Counted from the stretch's first letter, positions 7,716 through 17,001 are shown. The stretch: 64,000 nucleotides of DNA from Planktophila grossartii (GCA_965234365.1 OZ248345.1:1364001-1428000), one strand, 5' to 3'. The notes: generated by a model not told the origin, from the letters alone. Program-made: numbers and translations.

Positions 7716-10700
7716 TTACATCAAACCACTACAAGTTGGCTTTGGTCCACCGTTGGGATTACCGTAGCGGTGATAGGTGATCGCCACGGACTGTTCGAGC
7801 AACCAGCGCGGAGTTTCGATATCTCCACGCTGCGCGATTGGACGATGATCGACAGAGATTCCCTTGTTCATCTCTTCTAAAATCGGAGGCTTACTTGATG
7901 CAAGCCAGCGAACACGTGAGTAATTCTCTTTCACATCACCAAGATCGGTTGTAAAGATGACCTTGGCACCTGTTGTCTCAGAGATGTGGTGGATAAGCGA
8001 CTTCTCAGCCTGAGTAGTTGATTCATCAACAACAACCACAATAGGCGCCAAATAATGGCGATAGCGCTGGAAGTTCTTCTCGACTATTAGTCCGCTGCGA
8101 TCAATAGCTTGTGAACCAACCTTCGCCCACCAGGTATTAACACCGTAAATAGCAGCTTCGAGGTTTGTTACACGTGGCCAGTTGCGAAGTGTGTTTACAT
8201 AGTTAAGTCCGCCGGCTTTTGCGTTCGGTCCAACTGCAGAGCGCTTCCAACCACCAAATGGTTGACGGTTAACAATTGCGCCAGTGATTCCGCGGTTAAC
8301 GTAGAGGTTTCCGGCTTCGATGCGATTAATCCACTCTTCGCACTCTTTCTCATCAAGAGATTGAATACCTGCAGTAAGACCAAAATCTGTTTCGTTCTGC
8401 CAATTAATTGCTGTATCGAAATCAGGTGCTTCGATTACTGCAAGTACTGGGCCGAACCATTCATTGCGATGTGACCATGATTTTGCTTTAACCCCGAGCT
8501 TTACGCCTGGGCGCCACATCAAACCTGCGTCATCGAGTTGCTTTGGTTCAACGAGCCATGTTTCACCGGTATCTAGTTGCGTCAGTGCGCGAGTAAGAGC
8601 GTTCTCTGATGGACGAATAATTGGTCCAACAGTTGTTGAGAAGTTCCAACCAGCACCAACGTGTAGTGATTCGACGGCATCTTTAAGCTGGCGAATAAAT
8701 GCTGGGTCGTTATAGATATTGGTATCGACGATTGCGATTGAGGCTGCTGAACACTTCTGTCCTGCGTGGCCAAATGCCGATTGAACGAGATCCTTAACGG
8801 CTGCATCGATATCAGCACAGGCAGTGATGAGAACAGCGTTCTTACCGCTTGTCTCGGCCATCAAGTTGATCTCAGGGCGCCATGAAGTAAAGAGCGCTGC
8901 GGTGTCGAATGAACCAGTCAGAATAAGACCATCGATGCCTGAGTTGGTAACGAGATACTTTCCATTCTCGTCATCGCGCATCGGCAAGAACTGCAATACA
9001 TCTTGCGGAACTCCGCCCGCCCAAAGGTGGCTGACGATCTCCCAGGCTGTCGCGACAGTCTCTGGCGCTGGTTTCAAGATGACGGTGTTACCCCCAGCAA
9101 GTGCTGCGCAGACTCCACCCATAGGAATTGCATAAGGGAAGTTCCATGGTGGAACAACAAGAATGGTTCCAAGAGGTGTTGATTCACCAAAGTTCTGCGC
9201 TGTCGTTGCATAGAAACGTGCAAAGTCGATCGCTTCAGCAACTTCTGGATCTGCTTCTGCCACTGTCTTTCCGGCATCGCGTGACATTACCGCGATGGTT
9301 TCGGTAGTTGCTTTCTGCATTACCTCAGCAGCTTTAAAGAGAATTGCGGTGCGCTCTTCAATGGTGTGCCCACTCCACTTCTCTTGAGCCTTCTTTGCAG
9401 TTTCAATTGCAGTATCTACATCTTTAGCCGAGCCAACTGAGTAGTGATACCAAACTTTGCCGTTATCAGAAGGATCAGTTCCTTCTTCTTGCTCTTTGGT
9501 GAAAATCTCTTTGCCGTTAATGACTAATGGGATCTCTTGATCCTTAATGGCGCGGACCTTCTTGATTGCCTTTGAAACAGCTTCAATAAAGTGAGGCTCA
9601 GTTGGATCAGCGTTGCGCTCATTCTCAAACGTGGTGCCGGTTGTCATCGCATGTTCGATGTGGCGCAGCGATTCAGTAGTAATTGTGTGGCGCTCCGCAA
9701 TTGACTTGAGGAATCGCTCTTCCTGCTCCTTGAACTTTGCAGGATTCTTTGAGATTTCAAAAGCTGCCTTTAAGTAATTCTCATCTGATGTGTTTTCATC
9801 AAGACGACGCACAAGATATGCAACCGCTGCAGCGAAATCATCCTTGCGAGTTACTGGTGCATAGAGAAGGACTGGTTGACCCGCGCGAGTAACAGCGAGT
9901 GCTTCGGCATTTGCCATTCCTTCCAGCATTTCAATATCAATCTGATCAACAACTCCACGAGACTTTGCGACTTCGAGTGCCCATGTCATATGGAATAAGT
10001 TGTGTGAAGCAATTCCGATACGTACTGCCTTTGAATGTTCTGGGCGAAGAGCTGCATCTACAAGGCGCACATAAGAGGCGTCTACATCTGACTTTGAGCG
10101 ATATGGGGCAGAGCTCCAGCCATGAAGTTCAGCTTCTGCGCGCTCCATCGCAAGGTTTGCACCCTTAACGAGGCGAACCTTGATGGTGCCACCGCTGCGC
10201 GCATAACGCGCCTTTGACCAATCAACTAGCTGAGCGAAGAACTTATGGGATTCAGGAAGATATGCCTGAAGAACAATTCCGGCCTTCATGGATTCGAATT
10301 CTGACTCATCAAGCACACGCATAAATGCCGCTACCGTCATTGGAAGATCGCGGTACTCCTCCATATCCAGGTTTACAAATACGCCGTGCTGGATCGCTTC
10401 GCGATAGAGAATGCGCATCTTCTCAGAGACTCGAGTAATTGAACCTTCGACATCAATGATGATGAGCTGAGCAACGATGGATGAAAGCTTGACCGAAATG
10501 TAATTCACTTCAGGTCGGCGCATCATTTCAAGAATAGATTGGAAGCGAAGTTCGGCTTCATGGTCGCCAAGAACAGCTTCACCTAGTACGTTGATGTTGA
10601 GTGAAATTCCTTTGTCGGTGCGCTTGCCAAGATGTTTCGAAAGTTTGTCGGCTTCAGATGCCAGAATTAAATCTTTAGAAAGTGCGCGCACTCGTTGGTG

Positions 10701-11045
10701 AACAGCAGCAACTACTGGCGTTGGCAATACATTTGAGATTATTCCAATTGCATGAAGACCAATTCCGTTAAGTGGACCGAATCCAGTGATGCTCGCCTTC
10801 TTGGCTGCACGACGGAAGATGCGTGAAGAAGATTTAACTGAAGAGATGCGCATTACTTCGTCGGTCAAAGTAATTGTTGCCTCAATAGCCTTTGGATCTT
10901 TAAAGAGGCGGGCAACGCGCTTGCGGTTGGCTTTCTCGCGGCGGTCACGCAACTTATCTGACTGCTCCATTAACTCTTTTGTGCGAGTTATGGCAGTCGT
11001 TGCGAGCTTATCGAGCGCTGCATCTGTCTCAAAGATTGAAGGCAT
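7716..11045 (-). CDS. putA: Bifunctional proline dehydrogenase / L-glutamate gamma-semialdehyde dehydrogenase
   Basis: Oxidises proline to glutamate in two coupled steps. An FAD-dependent PRODH barrel occupies roughly residues 90-430 (LNINVLGEAVLGD, YLPESHK, VRLVKGAN). An NAD-dependent ALDH domain follows (GGNTVILKPAPE, GLILTGS, and GHAGQKCS with catalytic Cys near residue 765). A C-terminal extension of about 130 residues is also present. There is no N-terminal ribbon-helix-helix DNA-binding domain, so this PutA is not its own repressor. The ATG is 6 nt downstream of a TAACCT box, so the mRNA is predicted leaderless. A 7-bp inverted repeat sits directly upstream of that box and is a candidate operator. 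The downstream dehydratase is probably cotranscribed. The divergent neighbour is a Pro-specific aminopeptidase, which would supply proline-containing substrates. Confidence 0.95.
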   Translation of the reverse strand: MPSIFETDAALDKLATTAITRTKELMEQSDKLRDRREKANRKRVARLFKDPKAIEATITLTDEVMRISSVKSSSRIFRRAAKKASITGFGPLNGIGLHAIGIISNVLPTPVVAAVHQRVRALSKDLILASEADKLSKHLGKRTDKGISLNINVLGEAVLGDHEAELRFQSILEMMRRPEVNYISVKLSSIVAQLIIIDVEGSITRVSEKMRILYREAIQHGVFVNLDMEEYRDLPMTVAAFMRVLDESEFESMKAGIVLQAYLPESHKFFAQLVDWSKARYARSGGTIKVRLVKGANLAMERAEAELHGWSSAPYRSKSDVDASYVRLVDAALRPEHSKAVRIGIASHNLFHMTWALEVAKSRGVVDQIDIEMLEGMANAEALAVTRAGQPVLLYAPVTRKDDFAAAVAYLVRRLDENTSDENYLKAAFEISKNPAKFKEQEERFLKSIAERHTITTESLRHIEHAMTTGTTFENERNADPTEPHFIEAVSKAIKKVRAIKDQEIPLVINGKEIFTKEQEEGTDPSDNGKVWYHYSVGSAKDVDTAIETAKKAQEKWSGHTIEERTAILFKAAEVMQKATTETIAVMSRDAGKTVAEADPEVAEAIDFARFYATTAQNFGESTPLGTILVVPPWNFPYAIPMGGVCAALAGGNTVILKPAPETVATAWEIVSHLWAGGVPQDVLQFLPMRDDENGKYLVTNSGIDGLILTGSFDTAALFTSWRPEINLMAETSGKNAVLITACADIDAAVKDLVQSAFGHAGQKCSAASIAIVDTNIYNDPAFIRQLKDAVESLHVGAGWNFSTTVGPIIRPSENALTRALTQLDTGETWLVEPKQLDDAGLMWRPGVKLGVKAKSWSHRNEWFGPVLAVIEAPDFDTAINWQNETDFGLTAGIQSLDEKECEEWINRIEAGNLYVNRGITGAIVNRQPFGGWKRSAVGPNAKAGGLNYVNTLRNWPRVTNLEAAIYGVNTWWAKVGSQAIDRSGLIVEKNFQRYRHYLAPIVVVVDESTTQAEKSLIHHISETTGAKVIFTTDLGDVKENYSRVRWLASSKPPILEEMNKGISVDHRPIAQRGDIETPRWLLEQSVAITYHRYGNPNGGPKPTCSGLM

Positions 11046-11119
11046 TTCGCAAGGTTAGCAAGGGATATTCACCCTTGCAGGCCCTACAAATGTGAGATTA
11101 ATGAGCGTAGGATTGAAAT
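11046..11119. promoter_or_regulatory. Divergent putA / pepP promoter region with palindrome
   Basis: Minus strand: -10 TAACCT (11052-11057), 6 nt before the putA ATG; CTGCAA (11075-11080) is 17 nt upstream as a weak -35. Plus strand: TAGGAT (11108-11113), 6 nt before the aminopeptidase ATG. GCAAGGG (11058-11064) and CCCTTGC (11072-11078) form a perfect 7-bp inverted repeat with a 7-nt spacer that fills the putA -35/-10 interval. A further GCAAGG half-copy lies at 11049-11054. This looks like an operator for putA control; the regulator is unknown. Confidence 0.6.
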
Positions 11120-12574
11120 ATGAATAACGAAAATGCAGACGTTACGACAGATAAACCAAAGCGCATTCACGACCAAGCGCCATCGGAGCTCTTCTCGAAC
11201 TTTATGAAATCAGGATGGGCGCCATCTGATCTCAGCAATATCGAACCACTCGAAGTCGTTACATATGCATACTCCCGCCGCCAGGTTTTATCTGCGGCAT
11301 ACAAGGGAATTCGTCTCGTTCTTCCGGCTGGTGGATTTAAGGTCCGCGCCAACGACTCTGATTACAACTACCGTCCTCATAGCGCTTACGTATATTACAG
11401 CGGAGTACAGGGTGCAGATGCGACGGCGGACGCGGTTCTTGTTTTGGAACCATCTGGTGATTCACACATTACCTATCTCTATATGAATCCTCGCTCTACT
11501 CGCGATACCGATGCTTTCTATCGCGATGCAAAATATGGCGAACTCTGGGTTGGACGTCGCTTCACACTGGATGAGGCCAAAGCTCGCTACCAAATCGATA
11601 CTCGTCATCTCAATGAACTTGAAGCGCTCTTGGCTGATGGAAAAGAGACGCTCACTCTTCGCAACGTAGATCCTGCTGTAGATCCAAAGGTTAAGAAGCA
11701 CGATCGCGAAGATGAATTCGCAACTTTCGTATCTGAACAGCGCCTCTGTAAGGATGAATACGAACTTCGCGAAATGCAAGCAGCTGTTGATGCAACCGCA
11801 CTTGGATTTAACGATGTCATCCATGCGATGCCTGCAGCAGTTGAAACTCCACGCGGTGAACGCGTTCTTGATGGAGCTTTCTATGGCCGCGCACGGATCT
11901 TGGGTAACGATCTTGGATACAACACCATTGTTGGCGCTGGTTCACATGCATGTGTGCTGCACTGGATCCGCAACGATGGAGATGTAGGTCGTGGTGAACT
12001 AGTACTAGTTGACGCCGGTGTTGAAGTTGAATCTTTCTACACCGCAGATATCACTCGTACTTTGCCCGTCGATGGAAAATTCTCACCTGCTCAAAGAGCC
12101 CTCTACATGCTTGTTTATGAGTCACAACTAGCCGGTTTTGCAGCAATTAAGCCTGGCGTTCTCTTCTCTGAAATTAATAAGGCCTGCCAAGCAGTATTGG
12201 CAAAGGGCTTGGCAGATATGGGAGTTCTTACAGTCTCTGCGGAAGAATCAATGAAGCCTGAAATCGGATTGCATCGCCGTTGGACTTTGCACGGGGTAAG
12301 CCACCACTTAGGTCTTGATGTTCACGACTGCGCACAGGCGCGTAAAGAGCAGTATCTCGATGCACCGTTACGAGAAGGAATGGTTCTAACAGTTGAGCCT
12401 GGTCTTTACATTCAGCCTGATGATGAACTCTTCGCACCTGAATATCGCGGAATTGGTATTCGTATCGAAGATGATGTTGTTGTTACCGCTGATGGATGTC
12501 GCAATATCTCTGAGAATATTCCTCGTCATCCAGATGACATTGAAAAGTGGATGCAGGGAATTTTAGGCCGCTAA
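11120..12574 (+). CDS. pepP: Xaa-Pro aminopeptidase (M24B family)
   Basis: Cytosolic dimetal peptidase that removes N-terminal residues preceding proline. It has an N-terminal creatinase-like domain, then a pita-bread catalytic domain. The metal ligands are two Asp in DAGVEVESFYTADITR (near residues 297 and 308), His in GVSHHLGLDVHD (near 395), Glu in VEPGLY (near 426) and Glu in RIEDDV (near 450). Its 484-aa length is typical of PepP. Predicted leaderless from TAGGAT, 6 nt upstream. It diverges from putA and fits a peptide-to-proline catabolic module. Its last 12 bp overlap the convergent crcB gene. Confidence 0.92.
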   Translation: MNNENADVTTDKPKRIHDQAPSELFSNFMKSGWAPSDLSNIEPLEVVTYAYSRRQVLSAAYKGIRLVLPAGGFKVRANDSDYNYRPHSAYVYYSGVQGADATADAVLVLEPSGDSHITYLYMNPRSTRDTDAFYRDAKYGELWVGRRFTLDEAKARYQIDTRHLNELEALLADGKETLTLRNVDPAVDPKVKKHDREDEFATFVSEQRLCKDEYELREMQAAVDATALGFNDVIHAMPAAVETPRGERVLDGAFYGRARILGNDLGYNTIVGAGSHACVLHWIRNDGDVGRGELVLVDAGVEVESFYTADITRTLPVDGKFSPAQRALYMLVYESQLAGFAAIKPGVLFSEINKACQAVLAKGLADMGVLTVSAEESMKPEIGLHRRWTLHGVSHHLGLDVHDCAQARKEQYLDAPLREGMVLTVEPGLYIQPDDELFAPEYRGIGIRIEDDVVVTADGCRNISENIPRHPDDIEKWMQGILGR

Positions 12575-12877
12575 AGCAGCGCCTGCTGCAACTGCGGCAA
12601 TTGAAAGACCAAAGGTAAGTGCGATGTTCAGTGCTGTCCGTCTGCGGAAAGCTAATCCGTTATTTACATCGAGCATAAATGCAGACCATGTGGTGAAAGC
12701 ACCGCAGAAACCCATGATGAAGTAATTATCTTGAGTGGCTCCCAAGATAAAAGATCCAACAACATTAACAAAAAGTATTCCTACTGGAAATACATACTTA
12801 GCACGAAAATATTTATCGATCAGATAACGCAGTGGCGCTCCGAGCGCAGCGCCTGCAATAAAGGTAAGAAGTCTCAT
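12563..12877 (-). CDS. crcB: CrcB/Fluc fluoride channel subunit A
   Basis: Small four-helix membrane protein exporting fluoride. The signatures are GAALGAPLRYLID at the N-terminus, the conserved Asn in LFVNVVGSFILG, and GFCGAFTTWSAF, which carries the Thr/Ser-Phe track of the pore. Length (104 aa) is slightly short but complete. It overlaps the preceding crcB-like gene by 4 bp (ATGA), so the two subunits are translationally coupled and probably form a heterodimeric channel, as in other Gram-positives with paired crcB genes. No fluoride riboswitch is visible; the pair sits at the end of the sdh operon. Confidence 0.9.
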   Translation of the reverse strand: MRLLTFIAGAALGAPLRYLIDKYFRAKYVFPVGILFVNVVGSFILGATQDNYFIMGFCGAFTTWSAFMLDVNNGLAFRRRTALNIALTFGLSIAAVAAGAALAA

Positions 12878-13206
12878 GACTTTGCCTTGCCTTTAAGAAG
12901 GGCGAGAATGAGAAGACTAATAAGTAACGATTCGGCGGATTGAATAAATCCACTGACTGGGGTTGAGCCTTGAAGAAGAAAAGCAAAGGATGAAAGAGTC
13001 GTGAATCCCCCAGCAAAACCTGTAATCCAGAAGAGTCGTTGATATTCGGTTGTCTTCATGCGGTATGCCACAAAACCTGCGACTAATACTCCTAATTGGT
13101 TAACAAGGAAGACTCCGAGAGAAAGTGATGGGAGAAGTTCAATCAATTGCCAACGAAGTACCGACCCGATGACTCCACCGAGTGCGACAAGCAGAACCGG
13201 AATCAG
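12874..13206 (-). CDS. crcB: CrcB/Fluc fluoride channel subunit B with non-canonical start
   Basis: Second subunit of the fluoride channel pair. It shows FLVNQLGVLVAG with the conserved Asn and GFAGGFTTLSSF. The only standard start in frame is TTG at 13146, but that would drop the family's N-terminal helix. The codons upstream of it read LIPVLLVALGGVIGSVLRWQ, a textbook CrcB start region (GG..GS..RW). No ATG, GTG or TTG lies in that extension before the in-frame stop at 13222-13224. Translation may therefore begin at CTG 13206 or ATT 13203, right after the stop of the upstream gene (TAACACTGATT), perhaps by reinitiation. The coordinates given assume CTG. Confidence 0.72.
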   Translation of the reverse strand: MIPVLLVALGGVIGSVLRWQLIELLPSLSLGVFLVNQLGVLVAGFVAYRMKTTEYQRLFWITGFAGGFTTLSSFAFLLQGSTPVSGFIQSAESLLISLLILALLKGKAKS

Positions 13207-13208
13207 TG

Positions 13209-13547
13209 TTAAACCAGCTTCTTAGGTTTAAAGACTGTGGTGATCACGCTGATGATCAGCGATGCAAGGAGTGCAGACCAGAAACCGGTGACTTCGAGTT
13301 TCTCGCTCCAGCGCGCAGTCAACGACAACATCGCAGCATTGACGACAAAGAGGAATAAACCAAAAGTCACAATTGAGACCGGAAAGGTGAGAACTTTAAT
13401 AATCGAACCGAAGACGGAATTGATCAATCCAAAAAGGAGTGCAACCCAGAGGTAAGTTCCGACGCCACCGTTGACGGTGATTCCAGGAACTACCAGGGTT
13501 GCAATCCACATCGAGAATGCAAGAACAGCCCAGCGGATAAGCAACAT
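13209..13547 (-). CDS. Phage-holin-4 superfamily (DUF360-like) membrane protein
   Basis: A 112-aa integral membrane protein with four predicted helices, resembling the chromosomal 'phage holin family' (Phage_holin_4_2) proteins of Actinobacteria rather than a lytic phage gene. The hydrophobic N-terminus carries the short VPGITVNG motif typical of the group, and the C-terminus is FKPKK. Its start overlaps the sdhB stop (TAATG), so it is cotranscribed with succinate dehydrogenase. The function of these proteins is not established. Confidence 0.7.
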   Translation of the reverse strand: MLLIRWAVLAFSMWIATLVVPGITVNGGVGTYLWVALLFGLINSVFGSIIKVLTFPVSIVTFGLFLFVVNAAMLSLTARWSEKLEVTGFWSALLASLIISVITTVFKPKKLV

Positions 13548-14305
13548 TAGTTGCGCTTTTCTCGCTTAAGTAGACCAGCGAACATACGTGCTGGATCGTA
13601 CTTAATATCAACAACGCGCTCCTTCATAGGAATAATTGCGTTATCGGTGATCTTGATGTGCTCTGGGCAAACCTCAGTACAGCACTTTGTGATGTTACAC
13701 ATTCCGAGACCATGCTCTTCTTGTGCTGTGCGCTTGCGGTTCTTGAGCTTATCGAGTGGGTGCATATCAAGTTCTGCGATGCGAATAAAGAATCGTGGGC
13801 CAGCAAAAGACTTCTTATTCTCTTCATGATCGCGGATAACGTGACATGTGTTCTGACACAAGAAACACTCGATGCACTTGCGGAACTCTTGGCTGCGCTC
13901 GACATCGATCTGTTCCATACGTGCTTCACCAGGAGCAAGCTCCTTTGGATGCTCGTATGCAGGGATTTCCATCGCCTTCTTGTAATTGAAAGATACGTCT
14001 GTGACGAGATCCTTAATCACTGGGAATGCACGAAGTGGAGTAACGGTAATAGTTTCATTCTCATCGAATGAGGCAACCTGTGTCATACAAGCTAGACGTG
14101 GCTTTCCGTTGATCTCCATAGAACAAGATCCACACTTGCCAGCCTTACAGTTCCAACGAACTGCCAAGTCGCCCATCTGTGTTGCTTGAACACGGTGAAT
14201 TACATCGAGAACAACTTCGCCCTCGTTGACATCGACCTGTACATCTTTGAGACCACCATCAGTTGCGTCTCCTCGCCAGATGCGAAGATTAAGTTTGCGC
14301 GCCAT
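13547..14305 (-). CDS. sdhB: Succinate dehydrogenase iron-sulfur subunit
   Basis: Electron-transfer subunit of complex II. The N-terminal 2Fe-2S ferredoxin domain has CKAGKCGSC and a following Cys (LACMT). The C-terminal domain carries two cysteine clusters (CIECFLCQNTC and CNITKCCTEVCP) for the 4Fe-4S and 3Fe-4S centres. It couples to the flavoprotein gene by a TAATG overlap at 14305. Length (252 aa) is normal for the actinobacterial enzyme. Cytoplasmic face of the membrane. Confidence 0.95.
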   Translation of the reverse strand: MARKLNLRIWRGDATDGGLKDVQVDVNEGEVVLDVIHRVQATQMGDLAVRWNCKAGKCGSCSMEINGKPRLACMTQVASFDENETITVTPLRAFPVIKDLVTDVSFNYKKAMEIPAYEHPKELAPGEARMEQIDVERSQEFRKCIECFLCQNTCHVIRDHEENKKSFAGPRFFIRIAELDMHPLDKLKNRKRTAQEEHGLGMCNITKCCTEVCPEHIKITDNAIIPMKERVVDIKYDPARMFAGLLKREKRN

Positions 14306-16194
14306 TAGTTGGAACCGCCTTTCGCAATTTCTGCCGGTGTCATGTACTTCTCGAGTTCGTGAACATCAAAGAGATCGAAGAGCTCCTTTGGCAACATCGG
14401 AAGCGCTTGCGCCTTGATATTGACTTGGTTGCCATCGAATGAAGAGATGTGGTTGACCTGACGCCACTCATTATTCATGCCAGGGAAATCATCGCGAGTG
14501 TGACCACCGCGTGATTCCTCACGCAAGAGGGCTGACTTCGCAGTTGATTCAGCGACGAGCAACATATTGTCGAGGTCGAATGCCAAGTGGAATCCTGGGT
14601 TGAACTTACGTCCGCCAGCAACTGCCACGTTCTTGCTGCGAGCGCGGATATCGGCAATCTTTGCGATTGCTTCTTCGATCTCAGTACGAGTACGGATGAT
14701 TCCAACCAAGTTATGTGTAACTTCCTGAAGTTCTGCGTGGAGTGAATATGAATTCTCTCCGCCTGCACGACTAAAGGGAGCTTCAATACGATCGGCTGCT
14801 GCCTTGATTGTTGAATCAGAGACAGGGTTTGCGCCCGCGCTCTTCACATACTCAGCTGCACCTGCACCTGCACGACGACCAAATACCAAAAGGTCTGTGA
14901 GTGAGTTTCCGCCGAGACGGTTTGAACCGTGCATTCCGCCAGCAACTTCACCTGCGGCGTAGAGTCCTGGAACTCCCACTGCGGCAGCTGTATCTGGCTC
15001 TACTTCGACGCCGCCCATGACGTAGTGACATGTAGGGCCGACTTCCATCGCTTCCTTGGTGATATCTACGCCGGCAAGTTCATAGAACTGGTGCCACATA
15101 GATGGAAGGCGCTTCTTAATAACTTCAGCTGGGATGCGCTTTGAGACATCGAGGAATACACCACCGTGCTCGGTTCCGCGTCCTGCCTTCACTTCTGAGT
15201 TAATCGCACGAGCAACTTCGTCGCGTGGAAGAAGTTCTGGCGGACGACGGTTGTTGTCCTGATCTTCATACCAACGATCTGCTTCTGCTTCGTTATCTGC
15301 GTACTTATCCTTAAATACATCTGGGATGTACTTAAACATAAAGCGTTCGCCTTCTGAGTTGGTAAGGATTCCACCTTCACCGCGAACAGATTCGGTAACG
15401 AGAATTCCGCGCACTGATGGTGGCCAGACCATTCCTGTTGGGTGGAATTGCAAGAACTCCATATCAACGAGGTTTGCCCCTGCCTTGAGAGCAAGTGCAT
15501 GTCCATCGCCGGTACCTTCCCAAGAGTTAGAGGTAATCTTGAAAGTTTTTCCTACGCCACCGGTTGCAATAACAACTGCTGGTGCTTCAAAGAGAACTTC
15601 TTCGCCAGTTTCGCGCCAGTATCCATATGCGCCAGCGATCTTGCCATTCTCTTTAAGAATTTCAGTGATGGTGCATTCAGCAAAGACCTTGATCTTTGAT
15701 TCCATGTCACCGAATTCGCGACCGTCTGCTTGCTGCAGAGCAACAATCTTCTGCTGCATTGTGCGGATGAGTTCAAGACCTGTGCGGTCACCAACGTGTG
15801 CAAGGCGTGGATATTCGTGTCCACCGAAGTTACGTTGTGAAATCTTTCCTTCTTTAGTGCGGTCAAACAGAGCGCCCCATGTTTCAAGCTCCCAGATGCG
15901 ATCTGGCGCTTCCTTCGCATGAAGTTCTGCCATGCGATAGTGGTTGAGGAATTTTCCGCCGCGCATTGTGTCGCGGAAGTGAACCATCCAGTTGTCGTTG
16001 TCATTGACGTTACCCATTGAGGCAGCGGCTCCACCTTCTGCCATAACAGTGTGGGCCTTGCCGAAGAGTGACTTACAGATGATTGCAACGCTCAGACCAG
16101 CTTCGCGTGCTTCTACTGCAGCGCGGAGACCTGCTCCACCTGCACCAATTACTAGGACGTCGTATTTATGTTTTTCGAGTGTCATATCTGTCAT
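14305..16194 (-). CDS. sdhA: Succinate dehydrogenase flavoprotein subunit
   Basis: Catalytic subunit of complex II, oxidising succinate to fumarate in the TCA cycle. The N-terminal FAD loop is VIGAGGAGLRAAVEA. AHTVMAEGGAAASMG contains the His that takes covalent FAD in the family. LQFHPTGM and the catalytic Arg region (VRGEGGIL) are present, and GLYAAGEVAGGMHGSNRLGG binds flavin near the C-terminal half. Its 629-aa length is typical. It is flanked by sdhC 6 bp upstream and sdhB downstream. Confidence 0.96.
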   Translation of the reverse strand: MTDMTLEKHKYDVLVIGAGGAGLRAAVEAREAGLSVAIICKSLFGKAHTVMAEGGAAASMGNVNDNDNWMVHFRDTMRGGKFLNHYRMAELHAKEAPDRIWELETWGALFDRTKEGKISQRNFGGHEYPRLAHVGDRTGLELIRTMQQKIVALQQADGREFGDMESKIKVFAECTITEILKENGKIAGAYGYWRETGEEVLFEAPAVVIATGGVGKTFKITSNSWEGTGDGHALALKAGANLVDMEFLQFHPTGMVWPPSVRGILVTESVRGEGGILTNSEGERFMFKYIPDVFKDKYADNEAEADRWYEDQDNNRRPPELLPRDEVARAINSEVKAGRGTEHGGVFLDVSKRIPAEVIKKRLPSMWHQFYELAGVDITKEAMEVGPTCHYVMGGVEVEPDTAAAVGVPGLYAAGEVAGGMHGSNRLGGNSLTDLLVFGRRAGAGAAEYVKSAGANPVSDSTIKAAADRIEAPFSRAGGENSYSLHAELQEVTHNLVGIIRTRTEIEEAIAKIADIRARSKNVAVAGGRKFNPGFHLAFDLDNMLLVAESTAKSALLREESRGGHTRDDFPGMNNEWRQVNHISSFDGNQVNIKAQALPMLPKELFDLFDVHELEKYMTPAEIAKGGSN

Positions 16195-16200
16195 CGCCCT

Positions 16201-17001
16201 TTAGAAGAAGTAGAAGTTTGTCCAGGCGCCAGTTGCAACTTGGCGAACGTAGATATCGGCAAATGCCACCGCAGCAAGTGAGAACCAAGCGAATTGCTGG
16301 TGCTTCTGATTGAGCGCTGAAACGAGAGTCCAGAGCTTGTAACGAACTGGGTGCTTAGAGAAATGCTTCAAACGTCCACCAACTGTGTGGCGACATGTGT
16401 GGCATGAAAGTGAGTAGAACCAGAGAAGTGATGAGCTCGCCAAGAGAACGACAGTTCCAACGCTCATATGTCCCCACTGGCCATCAATGTTCTTGAAAGA
16501 GATGATTGCGTCATAAGTAAGGAATACGTTAAATACCAAACCTGCGTAGAAGAACCAGCGGTGCGCATTCTGCAAGATAAGTGGTGCACGAGTTTCGCCT
16601 GTGTACTTGGTATGTGGTTCAGCAACAGCACATGCAGGTGGTGATAACCAGAATGCACGGTAGTAAGCCTTGCGGTAGTAGTAGCACGTCATGCGGAAAC
16701 CGAGTGGGAAAATCAAAATGATCAAAGCTGGTGAAAGTGCAAAGTTAAAAATCTCTGCACTTACTGGAGTCCATCCAAAGAGTGTTGCTTCAGGAACGCA
16801 TGCTTCAGAGAGACATGGTGAATAGAAAGGTGAGATCAGGTGGTCTTTGTAGTAATTCGCACCTTCGAATGCTCTAAACGTCGCGTAGATAACGAATGAG
16901 AAGAGAACGCCGAATGTAATTGCGGGTTCAAGCCACCATTTATCTGTACGTAAGGTGCGCTCTTTAATCTTGGCGCGGGTTGGAGAAAAAACTCCGGACA
17001 T
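16201..17001 (-). CDS. sdhC: Succinate dehydrogenase membrane anchor subunit (Sdh1-like)
   Basis: Single large membrane anchor (266 aa) with about five or six hydrophobic segments and several His and Cys residues, including SLSCHTCRH. Size and organisation (anchor-flavoprotein-FeS) resemble the mycobacterial Sdh1 anchor (Rv0249c type) rather than the short SdhC/SdhD pair. It should pass electrons to menaquinone. A strong Shine-Dalgarno (GGGGAGCAGAT) precedes the ATG at 17001. A small hairpin (GCAGTC/GACTGC, 17025-17039) lies in its leader. First gene of the sdh operon. Confidence 0.85.
   Translation of the reverse strand: MSGVFSPTRAKIKERTLRTDKWWLEPAITFGVLFSFVIYATFRAFEGANYYKDHLISPFYSPCLSEACVPEATLFGWTPVSAEIFNFALSPALIILIFPLGFRMTCYYYRKAYYRAFWLSPPACAVAEPHTKYTGETRAPLILQNAHRWFFYAGLVFNVFLTYDAIISFKNIDGQWGHMSVGTVVLLASSSLLWFYSLSCHTCRHTVGGRLKHFSKHPVRYKLWTLVSALNQKHQQFAWFSLAAVAFADIYVRQVATGAWTNFYFF

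Noticed and set aside
12878..13250. Fluoride riboswitch before the crcB pair
   Set aside because: The genes follow the sdh operon with no leader space, and no riboswitch-like sequence is present.
13209..13547. Prophage remnant suggested by the holin-like protein
   Set aside because: No other phage gene, attachment site or composition change is nearby, and the gene is coupled to sdhB; such holin-family proteins are ordinary chromosomal genes.
15326..15922. 198-aa open frame opposite sdhA, and similar long antisense frames such as 7091-7672 opposite the dehydratase
   Set aside because: They lie entirely inside strongly conserved genes, have no promoter or ribosome site of their own, and are rich in Ser, Arg and Pro as expected from antisense reading.
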